NCBI GenBank assembly: GCA_006937955.1
Contig: SSNP01000001.1
Location: forward strand, 7,200,165-7,264,164
DNA from: Pachypanchax playfairii
Lineage: Eukaryota; Chordata; Actinopteri; Cyprinodontiformes; Aplocheilidae
Direction: 5' to 3'
Length of the DNA: 64,000 nucleotides
The position numbers were made by a program, and so were the translations under genes. The notes under the pieces are model-generated. The model saw only the letters and a program-made list of their open reading frames with translations. It was not told the DNA's origin and ran no database searches. Of the stretch, positions 27,555 through 40,100 are shown piece by piece (positions within the stretch are counted from its first letter, which is position 1; each line of letters opens with the position of its first letter).

Positions 27555-28908
27555 GGCGACAAAAACAAAAAGAAGATGGTGAGAGATTAGAGGCTGCGTA
27601 AATACCGAGTCATGTTCAACTTTAATATTGAGCTGAATATTTTTTTCTTTACATCAAACTAATCCCTGATTAACATCTGCAAAGTCAAAGGTTTGGACTC
27701 AATCAATAAATGATAATTTATGTAACATCACACTGTGAAACTGTTAAAGTGATGTTGGAAACTAGCAATCATTCATGATTAAAGATGCTGAAATTTGAAT
27801 GACTGTATCATCTTCTGGTAACTCAGCTGATGATTTTTTAATATGTTGACAATTAAAACAACAGCAGTGAGTTTGTTCATGTTTGTATTCGCTCCTTTGT
27901 GCAGCTTTAAGCTGTGAAGTTAAAAGGTGTCACTTCTGAATGATATTCATCACAGCACATATTTGCTGCTTCTAACAGTTTTATTTGTTGCAGTAACAAT
28001 GTGGCTCCATGTTGTAAGAACTGCTGCAGTGAATCCAACAGCACCATGGACTCAGTTCTGGGGTTACTCCCAAGGCTCTACAGCACCTGGTTTATGATAC
28101 TCCCAACACCCCAAAAAAGTGCCAACAACCAAGTCCTGCTGAGATCTGCAAGGTTCATCAATTCACTTTTCATGTTTCACTTTCAGATCTTTGGAACCTG
28201 CATGATTCTAACTTCAGAGATGGTTCCTGTTCTTATGTGTCAGCTCTGTAATTCAGAGTGCCTTCATGCAGTTTAATGTAGATCCTCAGTGGTTCGGGAC
28301 GTCTCAGTCCAAAACGTTTTTCCCCAAAAGGCATCTGGACTTCTTGTTCTGTCTCTTGAAAACATCAGATAGACTTTTTAGTTCTGATCATGGGTTGAAA
28401 GTTCCTGGTTCTTAAGTTCTAGTGACCACTTAATAAAAAGGGTTGTTCAAACATCTGTTTAATGTAGGTTCTAGATAGACGGAACCCGAGATCAGCTCCT
28501 GTTTAATGTAGGTTCTAGATAGACGGAACCCGAGATCAGCTCCTGTTTAATGTAGGTTCTAGATAGACGGAACCCGAGGTCAGCTCCTGTTTAATGTAGG
28601 TTCTAGATAGACGGAACCCGAGATCAGCTCCTGTTTAATGTAGGTTCTAGATAGACGGAACCCCAGATCAGCTCCTGTTTAATGTAGGTTCTAGATAGAC
28701 AGAACCCGAGATCAGCTCCTGTTTAATGTAGGTTCTAGATAGACGGAACCTGAGATCAGCTCCTGTTTAATGTAGGTTCTAGATAGACGGAACCCGAGAT
28801 CAGCTCCTGTTTAATGTAGGTTCTAGATAGACGGAACCCCAGATCAGCTCCTGTTTAATGTAGGTTCTAGATAGACGGAACCCGAGATCAGCTCCTGTTT
28901 AATGTAGG

Positions 28909-28916
28909 TTCTAGAT
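28909..28916 (+). other. Left target-site duplication of the MITE (TTCTAGAT)
   Basis: Identical to 29130-29137. The same octamer occurs once in nearly every uninterrupted 44-bp unit. Confidence 0.93.
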
Positions 28917-29129
28917 CAGGGGTGCCCAAAGTCAGGCCTCGAGGGCCACTATCCTGCATGTTTTAGATGTTTTCCTGCTTCAACACACCTGATTCCAATC
29001 TGCAACATCTCAGCAAGTCCAGCAGAAACCTGTTAATGATCCATTCATCTGCATCAGGTGTGTTGAAGCAGAGGAACATCTAAAACATGCTGGATATTGG
29101 CCCTTGAGGACTGGAGTTGGACACCCCTG
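28917..29129. mobile_element. hAT-type non-autonomous DNA transposon (MITE), 213 bp
   Basis: The element starts CAGGGGTGCCCAAAGTC and ends GTTGGACACCCCTG; its two halves are imperfect inverted repeats for roughly 80 bp (both contain TGTTTTAGATGTT and TTCAACACACCTGAT in inverted orientation), so it could fold into one long hairpin. It is flanked by a perfect 8-bp target duplication TTCTAGAT (28909-28916 and 29130-29137), the size produced by hAT transposases. The empty site is seen many times in the neighbouring minisatellite units, so the insertion is unambiguous. It has no coding capacity and would have needed a transposase in trans. Confidence 0.93.
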
Positions 29130-29137
29130 TTCTAGAT
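29130..29137 (+). other. Right target-site duplication of the MITE (TTCTAGAT)
   Basis: Second copy of the octamer; the interrupted minisatellite unit continues directly after it. Confidence 0.93.
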
Positions 29138-30079
29138 AGACGGACCCCGAGATCAGCTCCTGCTTAATGTAGGTTCTAGATAGACGGAACCCCAGATCAG
29201 CTCCTGTTTAATGTAGGTTCTAGATAGACGGAACCCGAGATCAGCTCCTGTTTAATGTAGGTTCTAGATAGATGGAACCCGAGATCAGCTCCTGCTTAAT
29301 GTAGGTTCTAGATAGACGGAACCCCAGATCAGCTCCTGTTTAATGTAGGTTCTAGATAGATGGAACCCGAGATCAGCTCCTGTTTAATGTAGGTTCTAGA
29401 TAGACGGAACCCGAGATCAGCTCCTGTTTAATGTAGGTTCTAGATAGACGGAACCCGAGATCAGCTCCTGTTTAATGTAGGTTCTAGATAGACGGAACCC
29501 GAGATCAGCTCCTGTTTAATGTAGGTTCTAGATAGACGGAACCCGAGATCAGCTCCTGTTTAATGTAGGTTCTAGGTAGACGGAACCCGAGATCAGCTCC
29601 TGTTTAATGTAGGTTCTTTTTAAAGACCCAATTTACTAATCACAGCTAAATATTAAAAATGTTTAATATTTAGAATATTTAAACATTAATATCTGAAGAT
29701 ACAGCAGTGAGAAAAGAACCATGTGAACAAACACAAGTCACCAACTGGAAAATGATGTGAGGTGTATTTTAATTAAAAATGTCCCAGTAATTTTATCAAA
29801 GGGGCGGGACTTAAAACTTGCACCTGGACAGTAGCTAGTTTTGTTCCGGGTTCCACTTCTGTGATGTTCTTGTTTTTAGTCATTTGAAATGCAAAACTCC
29901 ACCACCTGCTGAAATCCATTCAAATTGTAATATCGTAAACTTTAATCATGATGTAAAATTAGATACATTTTGCAGTGTAACACTTCCTGTTGATGCTAGA
30001 GGGCGCCACTTGATACCTGTCGTACGACTCTTCAGATGCAGGTTTTCGCCAACAACAAAAACTGAACTAAACATCACAG

Positions 30080-30960
30080 AAAATTCTACAGGGTTGATTT
30101 AACTCTACTGGAGTTAAATTCAACATTTTCAAAGTGTCTATATGAGTCCACATCTCAAAGTGTTAAAACAACACTTTTGAAAGTGTTGGGTATTTAACGT
30201 AAAGTTTCTTTTAACTCTGTCTGTAGTTCAAATTTAACACTTAGAAACTCTGATCAGTGTTGATTTTTTTAACACTTGACCAGAGAGTTAAAAGTTAACA
30301 CTGTTAGTGTTGCCTGTTTAACTCCAGATAGAGTTAAGCACAACTTTTGAAACAGACATTGTCATTGAAAGTGTCTAATATAAACATATGTGAACCAAGC
30401 TCAGAGCTGAGATGTCAGAGCCTCTACTGCAGATGAGAGAAGCAGGTGAAGAACATCTTCACAATTTAAGCTCAGAGAAGCACAAAGTCCGAGCACAATT
30501 TATAATAGGCAGCTTGGATTAGGCTACTTCAGTCAGGTTTGAGTCGCGATTGCTGAAAGATTTAAAAGACCGACTGATTTTAGTGATGCAGAAGGCGTAA
30601 AACATTGAATAAAACATTGTGTTGCATGATTGACTTTATGTTAACTCTCACATGGAGCTTTATAATGCACACATTTACAAGTAAATTGCAGATATAGTCT
30701 CCAAGTGCATTTTGGGTAAAACTCAGACCCGGTCATTGGCTCCACCCCCCGCCCGGCTCTAATGAGCAACTCTATTCAGAGTTAATTTTAAATTCAACAC
30801 TTGACAGAGTTGCTTAAATGTAACTCCCCAAATTTACACCAAATCTTTTGAGGGATTTACTTTCACAGAGTTAAATAGACTAAAAAAAGTGTTAAATTAA
30901 CACTTTATTTTTAACACACATCACCAACACTGGAAATGTAACACTTTTGAATTTGCTGTT
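30080..30960. repeat. AACACT/AGTGTT-rich segment, candidate non-autonomous transposon
   Basis: In under 900 bp there are about a dozen copies of AACACT or its complement AGTGTT, many with GAGTTAA/TTAACTC, arranged as short inverted pairs, for example AACACTTTTGAAAGTGTT (30170-30187) and AGTGTTAAATTAACACT near 30889. They are concentrated at both ends (30100-30360 and 30770-30960), leaving a middle of ordinary sequence. This layout resembles fish non-autonomous DNA elements with complex sub-terminal repeats. I cannot define exact termini or a target duplication, so the class is unassigned. Confidence 0.5.
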
Positions 30961-33900
30961 GAATAACAAGACCAAAGTCTATATTTAGCAGGACACAATA
31001 TGAACTAATCATATTTAATCAGCTGTTAGATGACCTCACCTCAGGATTCCTTTCAAACCAAAAGGAAAGACCTAAAACTCCTCAGAGTTTCTCAGTTCCT
31101 ATAACCTCACAGAGCCTTTAAATCTGTTCTGTCTAAAAGCAGAAGAGAAATCTGTTTGTAGATCAAGCCTGTGGATTTTTTTTTGAGTAATCAAACTAAA
31201 GGGACTCATAAATGCTTCATCCAGCTCTCAGCTTTGACCAGATTAGCCACAGTAATCTGTTATACTGGATCTGTGAGTGTTCATACTCACAGTGGCCTGA
31301 TAAACCTGTGCGTTCTGTATTTTTTCACATCAAAGGAGAAGAGGATTTTATCAAAACACTAACCACGTTTAGTTACATTAAAAAAATATTGCCTCAAAGC
31401 TACATAAAGATGCACATCAGCAGGAGGCTCATTCAGGAAAACAGCACAGATACATAAATAGAACATCTTTAGATTTGTTAGTTCAATAAACAGCTAAGGT
31501 TATTAAAAATCCATCTCGTCTCTTTTTCAAGGTGTGATGAGGAGCTATTCAAGAAGATGCTCCTGCTCTTTTACCAAACACACATTTATATCAGGTCAGT
31601 GAGTAATAACAGAATGCAACATTTGTAAAATAAACATTTCTCTTTCTGATACTGATTTTGTAAAATCTTTACACCACACAGTGTTCAAACTCAACATGAC
31701 ATTTTAAGTGTTGTATGGGTACATGTGTTTTAGTGGCACGCTGCTGTGGCTACAGGTGTTAATGTGTATTGACGGAAAAGATGGGCGAAGCTTTTAGCAA
31801 CACAAAGACAAGCAAAAGATACGGTGTGCAAGAAAATGTCACAAACAAACTGGATAATATCAGCAGGAAAGAACTAAAAGCTTTGATTTGGGTGAAGGAC
31901 AGTGGGAACAAAGATACATCCCTTTAAGTAAAACTAATAATTATAATCTTCTTATCATGCTGTTTTAAATGTTTTGAATATATAGAAAAACTCCAGACAG
32001 ATGAGAGTAGCTGTCCAAGCTAAAGAATTTACTACCGTCATAAAAACATAGACACTGCAGCCATAAAACAGCTACATAATTGTGGCTGTGATGTTGTGAA
32101 AGCAGTTCAGCATTATAGTGATGAGATAATAAGGTGATTTATTTTTAGATAAGTGGATAATAAGGTCTTGATTTTGTGTGTTATCAGGGGAAAAAAAAAA
32201 AGGTAGCTGTTAGCTTCTCAGATATATATGTAAAAGAAGTTGTGAATAAGAGCTTCGTGGGAATATTATGTCTTTATGGAAAGATCTTTTATTCATCATT
32301 TGTACCACATACTTTTCAAAACACTTAACAGATCTTGAGCGTGACACGAGACACAAAGCATGTGTCATCTCTAATAAAAATGTAGCACGCATCAAATGTG
32401 CAATATGAAGATAGAAGGGAAATCCACAGCTGTTATGGGTTTATGGTTTCAGTTTTTCTCCTTTTTTTCCTTTTCCAAACTGGCGTTACGCCACTCTGTG
32501 CACACGTTACCACCCATGCAGTGTTTGTGTCACGATGACCACTGGCTGCTGTTAGATTCATGAGTTTAATCCCTGGAAGCACTCCAAGCATCCACTTTGC
32601 TGCTGTCCTGTCCTCTCGACCAAACATCAAGCTCTAGCTTATAGCGTGAAACGTAGCGAGCCAAGGGGATGTCTGCATTTGGCATCATGTTCTATCAGGA
32701 GATCAGCCTGAGAGGAATAACCGCTGCCCTTGACTGCATCATCACTACTGAATCGCCACAGTTTTTTTTTTCAGTTTATTTAACAGCCTGTCTCCATTAA
32801 ATAACAGTAAAAGCAAGCTGCAAGCACTAAGTCTGTCTACTTGTTAAGTTCAACTGTGGGATTGTGGGTTTTAAGTGCTTGTTGTTTCTTTTAACAGCAT
32901 AAAAAAATGTCTATTAAAAGCAGCGCTGAATAGAAAGTCTTAAAGAGATACTCATCCTCGTCCTACTTAAGAGGAAAATGGCATTTATAAGGGAACGAGG
33001 TTAGACAGGGGACGACGTGAAGGCCAATCTCAGTAAAAACTCCTGACAGCAGTGATACTTCAGGAGCAGGTTTGTAAAAAGTCCTGGCAGGATTCTCGGC
33101 CTTTGTGTTTACAGGCATCCATATTTCATTACTGTGTCTCTCACCTTGCCAGAGTCCGCGTGAAAGTGACAGTAACAATAGAGGACAAGATGAGCTATGA
33201 TCACACTGCCAATCCAGAGGCAATAAACTAATCCGAGCTCCGAATCAGTCGTCCAAGCCCACACTCAAACACCAGCTCGTCCTCCAGCATCGGCTCCCAC
33301 CTTTGAGGTTTTATTTTTCATTTGAGTTTTCTACAGCTGCTGATTTGGAAGCTGTGGTTGTCCGTTAGCATTTAAATGTGCCGTTTATTTACTTTCTATC
33401 AGAGTGGTTGGAGACTAAATTCACTTTAGATGTCGAAAAACAGCTAAAATGGGAAAAAGAACAAAACCAGGTGTGGCAGGAAAGTCAAACCTTCTGATTC
33501 CTACTAAAGACACGTATTGTGTAAAAGTTCTCCTTCATTTCTTCATATTTCTTTGCAAGCAGATCGTCACTCTTGTAGTCTTTTAAAGTGACCTTCATCA
33601 GCAGTTCTTCAGACTGTCAACGTTATTATATGGACTTTGGCAGCTTTTTCCTTTAGTTCTAGTTCTTGTAACTGAACATTCAGAGTGGGGTGTTTTTGTA
33701 TCTTAAGGCACTTAACTCTGACCTTTGAATCATTCCAGTATAAAAAGCTCCTAAACTGAATGAAGCAGTGTTGTGTCAACACAAAAGACAACTTGACAGA
33801 GAACTAACCTTAAACTGGATCTTCAAGCTCATTATTACCACCAGCCCATCACAAAGACCCAGTCTGTTCCCATTTCTTTAGCTGAATCTATGAAAAATAA

Positions 33901-36900
33901 CAAAATATAAGAGAATTAGACAGTAAAAAGGTTTTTAGCTCCAGTGATGTGATTAGCAAAGAGATGTTAGCTGAAAATAGGACCAACATTTGATGATGAA
34001 CTGAAGGAGAATTCATCTTACAGTCCCTGTTTTAGGCACAAACTGCACAGCATGTTATTATGATCAGGTAGAAAACTGAACTGACGCTGAATGAAGAAAA
34101 AAAAACAGTCAAAGTCCAAATAAATCTTTGATCTTCAGAAGTTCTGGAGAACTTGAGAAACAGCAGTTTAAAACTGAAAAAGTTTGTGGAGGTAAGAAGA
34201 ATTTATTTGCATTGGGATGTTTGAAGATTTTAAAAGTTTGAATGCTTGACATCAGATGAGACATCCCATAGTAAAATCTCTGAAAATCTAAAAAACTTAA
34301 ACTGCGATTGTATAAAAACTATATTAAAATACAAGTTTAGCCATATAAAGTCTACTGTTCTGTGATCAGTTTAAACTTTAAATGATGTTTTTACTACTGA
34401 AGAGCTCCTGCTATAACTGCTTCTGTTATTTCTCATCTCTCTTTATCTTTATTTGAAGGTTTTTGCTATTAAAATGTTGACGTGCTAAATAGACACAAAG
34501 AAATGTTTTTGACATGTCAACTTTTTTATAAATAACAGTATTTCAAGTCAGTAAATAAAACTGCAGATATAAATAAAACTAACAAATTGCTTCTGTCAGA
34601 TAAAACCTGATGTCAGTTTTTCATCATTTTTATTTTTCTGGATAAAACAGCACTATTGGTCATTCTTCATGTGTCTCTGTGGTTTTATGACAATATCCCA
34701 AAAACGTGAACAGTGTTTAGTTATATTAAAAGAAAGATTTATTTATTTCCTGAATAGTTTCAGTGTTGGAGACACGAAGATTCTGTCTGACAGAGATGAA
34801 TTCTGTCCTTTGTGGAGGTTTTTGTTATTTTCTTGTCTTTTGGACTTAGTATTCAGTTGATCTCCACTTGTTTTAAACAAGTTTTTAAAGATGAAGGTGA
34901 GAAATATGAATAAACTGTATTATAAATGTATTTAGAATTTAAATTTTACCTATGACTGACTGGGATTAAGGTGTTGAAGCCTTCCTAAAGTCAGCTGATC
35001 TGTCACTGTTCAGGATGGATGTTATTCATTTTAGTTACAGACCTACAACTGCCCTGTTTCAAAACCCCAAACAGAAACTCTGAATGTTTAGCATGTTACT
35101 GCTGAGGAGGAATAAGCATCTCTCAAATAAACAATTCCAATTTTTCTAAAACTAACTTGTAGTCGTTTGTAATAAAGCTGACTTTCTTTATCGCGTGTTT
35201 CATTTTACGGGTGAAACTTTGTGCCTTGCTGTGGCAAAACCCCACAAAAAGGGAAATCAATAAGTCTCCTTTTAGACACAGAGTTCTATAAACAATCCCA
35301 GAAAAAGATCAATATGCTACAGCGAAGTGAACAAGGGAGCAGAGAGGAGTCAGGCACCCAAGCAACCCACATCGCAGATATCACAGACTTCTTTAAAGAG
35401 AAACAGATACAGTGTTGTTCTTTGGGGCAAAGATAAAAACTTATCAACTCAGTTTCTCGACTCCCAGGAGAAATAAACACACATGAAAATGTTTGGATCG
35501 CTCTGCTTGGAGGAATCTGAAGCATAAAAATTCACTGCGCGACAAATAATGCAGCGTCTTTTCTCCAGCGTGGAGGGAAACTCCCGACTCAGTCGTCGTT
35601 ACGAGCTGAAATAAATCAACACTTAACATCAGGAATTAATTCAGTCACAGGCTTGTTTACAGCACAAATATTGCACATTGTGTTCTTATCTTTGGAGAAA
35701 ACTTTTTGTCAATAAGTTCACTGTTTCTAGTAGCTCACAGTTAAACAGCTGACGGTCACAAGTTTTCCACTACCCTTAAAACTGGTTTGATTTAACGATT
35801 TGATAAATAGTTGACTCCTTACTAAAAGGAAAAGTAGAACTGAATGAAGAAACTGACACAAAACATCTTAAATCGATCTGATTTAATTCTACAAACAGTC
35901 AAACTAAAAGTTGGACCGAGTGGCAGATTAACTGAACTGAACTAAAGCAGATCAGCATTAGGTTAGAAAATCTCATTTCCTTCCTCAGCACCACAGAAAG
36001 AAAATGTAAAACACTCATGTCACCTTTTCCTACCAAAGTTAGAGCTGAAAATAAGTCCAAAGCGAGCTGTTATTGGGCTTTCACACCCAGAATGTCTCTG
36101 AGCTCCTTTAATGATGGTGGAACATGTAACATGATCTTTAGTACAAGCAGAAGAAAATGGTAACTGCTGTGTGGAGTCTCAGTAGAGTGTAATTAAGGGC
36201 TCATACATCTCCACCTGCTTATAATTCTGCTATCGAGCTGATCTGAACCAGAACAATATGTACAGGTGGAATAATGTCACTGTGCTGATAGCGTTTGATT
36301 GCAGGGAAGTTGTCAGTGTTAAAAGTGTCAAAGGATTCACCAGGTGAGCTTTGGTCAGAACAAAACCCGAGTGATAAAAAAAAATGCTCAAAGGGTTTGT
36401 GACCATGAATATCGCCTGAAGCAAGACTGTGTGGCTTATCATTAAAAGTTTAAAAGCAACAGAATGCAGCTCTATTAAATTCAGTCCTATCAAGAGTTTT
36501 TCACAGCATCCCTATATGCTCGCTGCTGTGCAAAAGGAAATTACTGGTGTTGATTTAAACAACTAAAATCAGTTGGAAATGTAACTACGACTCCGAAACA
36601 ATCTTAAACATGTTTAAACATCCTTTAGTAGGTCTGTACGATCTGGTCGGGCTACAAACTCAAAACATTCAGAATCCAAAAGCCCTAAAAAACCATGAAA
36701 ATGTCCACAGATTTACTCTGATTAATGTAAATTTGATCTCATAGTTAAAACGTTTAAATCAATCAATGATAAGGATGGGGGGAGGGACGCTATGGATGCA
36801 GGGTGTAATTACTGAACTCAACAGTAAACTTACATAAGAATCAGCACATACTGCATTTTTTTTATTTTTATAAAAGGTGATGTAAAACATTGTTAGCTGT

Positions 36901-36977
36901 ATCAGACATAATGTTAGTTTTGCAACAACAAAAAAAACCTGCTATGTCCAAAAATCCATTATGAAAATATCCACAAT
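30961..36977. other. Non-coding intergenic stretch
   Basis: AT-rich unique sequence with frequent stops in every frame and short A or T runs (for example about 32190-32201 and 32761-32772). No exon, RNA gene or mobile element is recognised. Confidence 0.6.
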
Positions 36978-37141
36978 GTGGACGGGATGTTTACCTGCTT
37001 CAACGTAGCTTATTTAAATAAATGGTTAAAATACAGCTGAGGTCGTTTAGTCGTTCAATCAGATATGCTGGAGCAGGAAAAACACCTAAAACTTTCGAAC
37101 CTGGACCTGGACCCTGTGGATCAGAGTATGACGACCCCCCA
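36978..37141. mobile_element. Degenerate hAT-type MITE relic
   Basis: The segment has the same order of landmarks as the intact MITE at 28917: GGGATGTTTACCTGCTTCAA near the left, GCTGGAGCAGGAAAAACACC and TAAAAC near the right, then GACCTGGACC and an end resembling CGACCCCCCAG. Many substitutions separate it from the intact copy, the left terminus is lost and no target duplication is visible, so it is much older or belongs to a sister subfamily. Confidence 0.55.
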
Positions 37142-40100
37142 GTTTAAGTTCTGATCAAGTTTGACCCCCACTTTGACCCCCACTTTGTTTTAATATCCAA
37201 ATGAACATAAAATAATACTTCACTATCTAATTAGAGCCAATAGTCCAAGGAGCTAACCAGGGTGCCTTTACTTCTTTTAGTTTGTAGTACAGACCAGTAA
37301 ATCTGAGAAAACTAAGAGAATCAGCTTGAGATGATCATTAAAGTGGGTTAGCTGTTTGCCAACTCTGTATAACGACCAAGGAGTTGTTGTTATTTAATCA
37401 GTCTTACAGTGTGGTACTGTGCAGCCACATATATGCTGGTTATTATGCTTTAATGGGACGCTGGCACAGCCACCTAAGCATTCACTGAAGCCAATTAAAG
37501 TGTGGATCTGCATGCTAACGCAGAAAAGGATTTAGTGTTGTTACTCTTATTCACATATTCCTACTTTTGGAAAACAGATAAGGTCTTTGCTCTTGTGTTA
37601 GTCCACGATGTGTACATGCTGAACATGCCGATATAACTTCCTCTGGTAATTCCCAATAATGAGATGACCTTTTGCAGTTTCCAAAGTACACTTCTCAGCA
37701 TCAGCAGGAAATTATTTCTGAATAGTGCTGCATATTTTTCATGAGAAAAAAGCTCACAAGGCAGGGATTATGATCTGTCTTTAGACTGTTTATTTTTTCA
37801 CATCCCACACCAAAATGTTGTGATTACTTTCCATTTACTGGAGACGGGTGCTACGCAGAGGAAAGTAGAGTAATAACCCTTTCTGGGACTTTTTCTAACC
37901 TTGTACAGATTTTCTGACAGTGCAACAGGCGACATAATTCTCCCCTGACAGAATGGCAGCCACACCTCATGCTGATCAGCAGATTACTCAATGAGAATAA
38001 TTTAAAAGATTTATCCGCAGCTCAGAGGGCCCAAAGATTAATTTATCCCAGATCATGAGAGCTTCACTGGCAAACATTTCTATTCCTAAGAAAGAAATAT
38101 TGCAGAGATGTGACTTTTCTTTTCAAATGAGTCATACACTGAGGCAAATCATCTGACTTTAATAGACGTGTTTATTGAAAAGCCAATGGAAGAGCATAAA
38201 AATGTCTGGACTCCTCAGCTGAAGCTCACTCAGAGTGCTGGTTTTAAAGGAGGTTGGCACTTTGAGCCAGTTCAGTTACGCTGTAAAGTAAATCACAGAC
38301 AAGCATTTGAAAAGGATTTTAAATGGCAGTTAGAGCTGCTTTTGAGGACCTCCCGCTCCACAGGAATCATAATGTAAAATTCACGGCCAAACTTGGAGCC
38401 ACCTTAACAACAGTGAGGGGAAGTGGCACATGGGGACTGTATCAAACATGCGGTGAAATTTGCAGACGAGAGTCCATATTTGCTTGACTCCATGACACCC
38501 TGTGTTTATTAGCATGCAGCCACGGGCGTGTTCAGTGAGCATAGCTAATCATCCAAGCTCAGCAGAGTTCTTTGTCGGAGAGAAATCCTTCTCCCCGATG
38601 GAGTGTCGCTGCAGATGAACTGGTGACGCTCAGACACTGGTGGGGATGGCGGACGGAAACACATCGGGGGGTATGAGTCACACATTTAAAGAGTTTGTTA
38701 TTCACTTTTTCAGATTTGGCTGAAAATGTAAAAAATGTGCCGCTAAATGGTGACAGTTCTTTCAGAATCATGGAAAGTCTGAGGGAGTTCTCTCAGCATC
38801 TCTGCAGAGGTTTCAATACCTTCATGCATATGTAGAGGCATGAATTCAGCAGTTTACAATTTAAGGAGGTATTCAAAGCTTCATAGTCCTTTCTGTGTTG
38901 ATATACAGCTTTGCAGGTTTCTCGGGTAATTGGTGCTAACATCTGAAGAATATGTAGGCATACAGCATCTAAGATACTGCTGCATTTCTGCAACAAAGGG
39001 AGAAAATGACTTCTATCACAGCTTCGAGGAATGAAACGGAATATTCAAAATTCAGGATTAGCATTACAACATCCTTTTCAGGCACAGAAGAAAAATGGAC
39101 ATAGACTGCTGGAGATTAGTCGTTCCTTTTAGGTCGTCAGATCATCCCAGCACACCAGGAGATAGAAGCATCGAAGACACCACAGTGACCCATGGTGAAA
39201 TAACAACAAAAAAAACAGTGTACGTTTTGATGGCATCATAAATCATGAGGCCTGTGGCAGGCAGCCCAATTGTGCCGTGAGGGCAGGTTGAAGGTAGCGT
39301 CATCCCTCCTCCCATGTCCCCTGGCTGCGTCTGGAGAGGGAAGTAGAACGAGAACACGCCTGGCTCTCATTTTTATCAGTAATAATGAAAAAAAAAAAAA
39401 AAGAAATGAAGAGTAGGAGGCGTTTATTGCCACATTGTGGTCGATTCCTTTCCGGTGTTTTTGATACAAATCTGAAAGACAAGAACAGCATATACTCCCA
39501 GAGGTTTAACGTAGTTGAGATGCGCTGAAATGCACTCTGGGAGGAAGTCTTTGCAGCCTTTCAACTCGGAGAGAGAACAGTGTAAGAGTGAGAATAAGGA
39601 AGATAAAGGATGAGAGTTTGCCAAAAAAAGAATCTAAGTCAGACTTAGTGTGTGGGTTCGGTAGAAATCATCTTTATCCTGAAAGTCCTCGGGCTTAGTG
39701 ATCACCACAGACGTGGTCAGCCTGAGTTTCAGCTTTGGTTAAGATGACTCCAGGGAACGTGGACAGAGCGAGGAGGAAGAGGAGGCCCTCTTCTTTTCTT
39801 TATGCTACTCATCCTCCACACCCACTCCAACAGCTGCTGACATGGACTATCATGGGGAGTTTTTACAGTCAGAAGGATTAGGCCTGAGCTCAACCACAGA
39901 TGGACTCAGACTGGCCCCTATTAATAAACCTCCTGTGATGTTGTATATTCATCAGGATATTTTTTTCTTCTCTTTTCTGAGTTCCAAGCAGCCAGTGGAC
40001 ATGAACACAGCAGCAGGCTAATCTGCCTCCTATAAAAGTTACGGCCAGAGAGGGAAAAAACTGACATGATAAATTGAAAGAGGAGGAAAAAAATGCCTCT

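Larger units (their letters stand above)
26560..27590 (-). promoter_or_regulatory. CpG-rich promoter-like region, probably of the cadherin gene
   Basis: This kilobase stands out from the AT-rich surroundings by dense CpG, in two clusters (about 26570-26680 and 27310-27450). On the minus strand there is a CCAAT box (27468-27463, context CAGCCAATGG) and, about 80 bp downstream, a GC box (GGGGCGG near 27388-27382), in promoter order. No TATA box is evident, as expected for a CpG promoter. A consensus minus-strand splice donor follows at 27264. These point to a start near 27.3-27.4 kb transcribing leftward toward the cadherin exon. Linking it to that gene is inference; a plus-strand transcript cannot be excluded. 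Confidence 0.55.
28461..29618. repeat. 44-bp minisatellite, about 21 copies, split by a MITE
   Basis: Unit starts (AATGTAGGTTCTAGATAGAC at the head, GATCAGCTCCTGTTT at the tail) fall every 44 bp from 28461 to 28901 and again from 29166 to 29606, eleven starts in each half, the last copy truncated. Units are nearly identical, differing by single bases such as ACCCGAG/ACCCCAG, GACGG/GATGG and TGTTTAA/TGCTTAA. Some variant combinations recur at 132 or 176 bp, suggesting local multi-unit duplications. No ORF spans the array. The break in phase between the halves is exactly the 213-bp insertion plus its 8-bp target duplication. Confidence 0.98.

Noticed and set aside
28461..29618. Regular repeats with a different internal segment, CRISPR-like at first sight
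   Set aside because: There are no unique spacers: units are directly contiguous at 44 bp, and the genome is eukaryotic.
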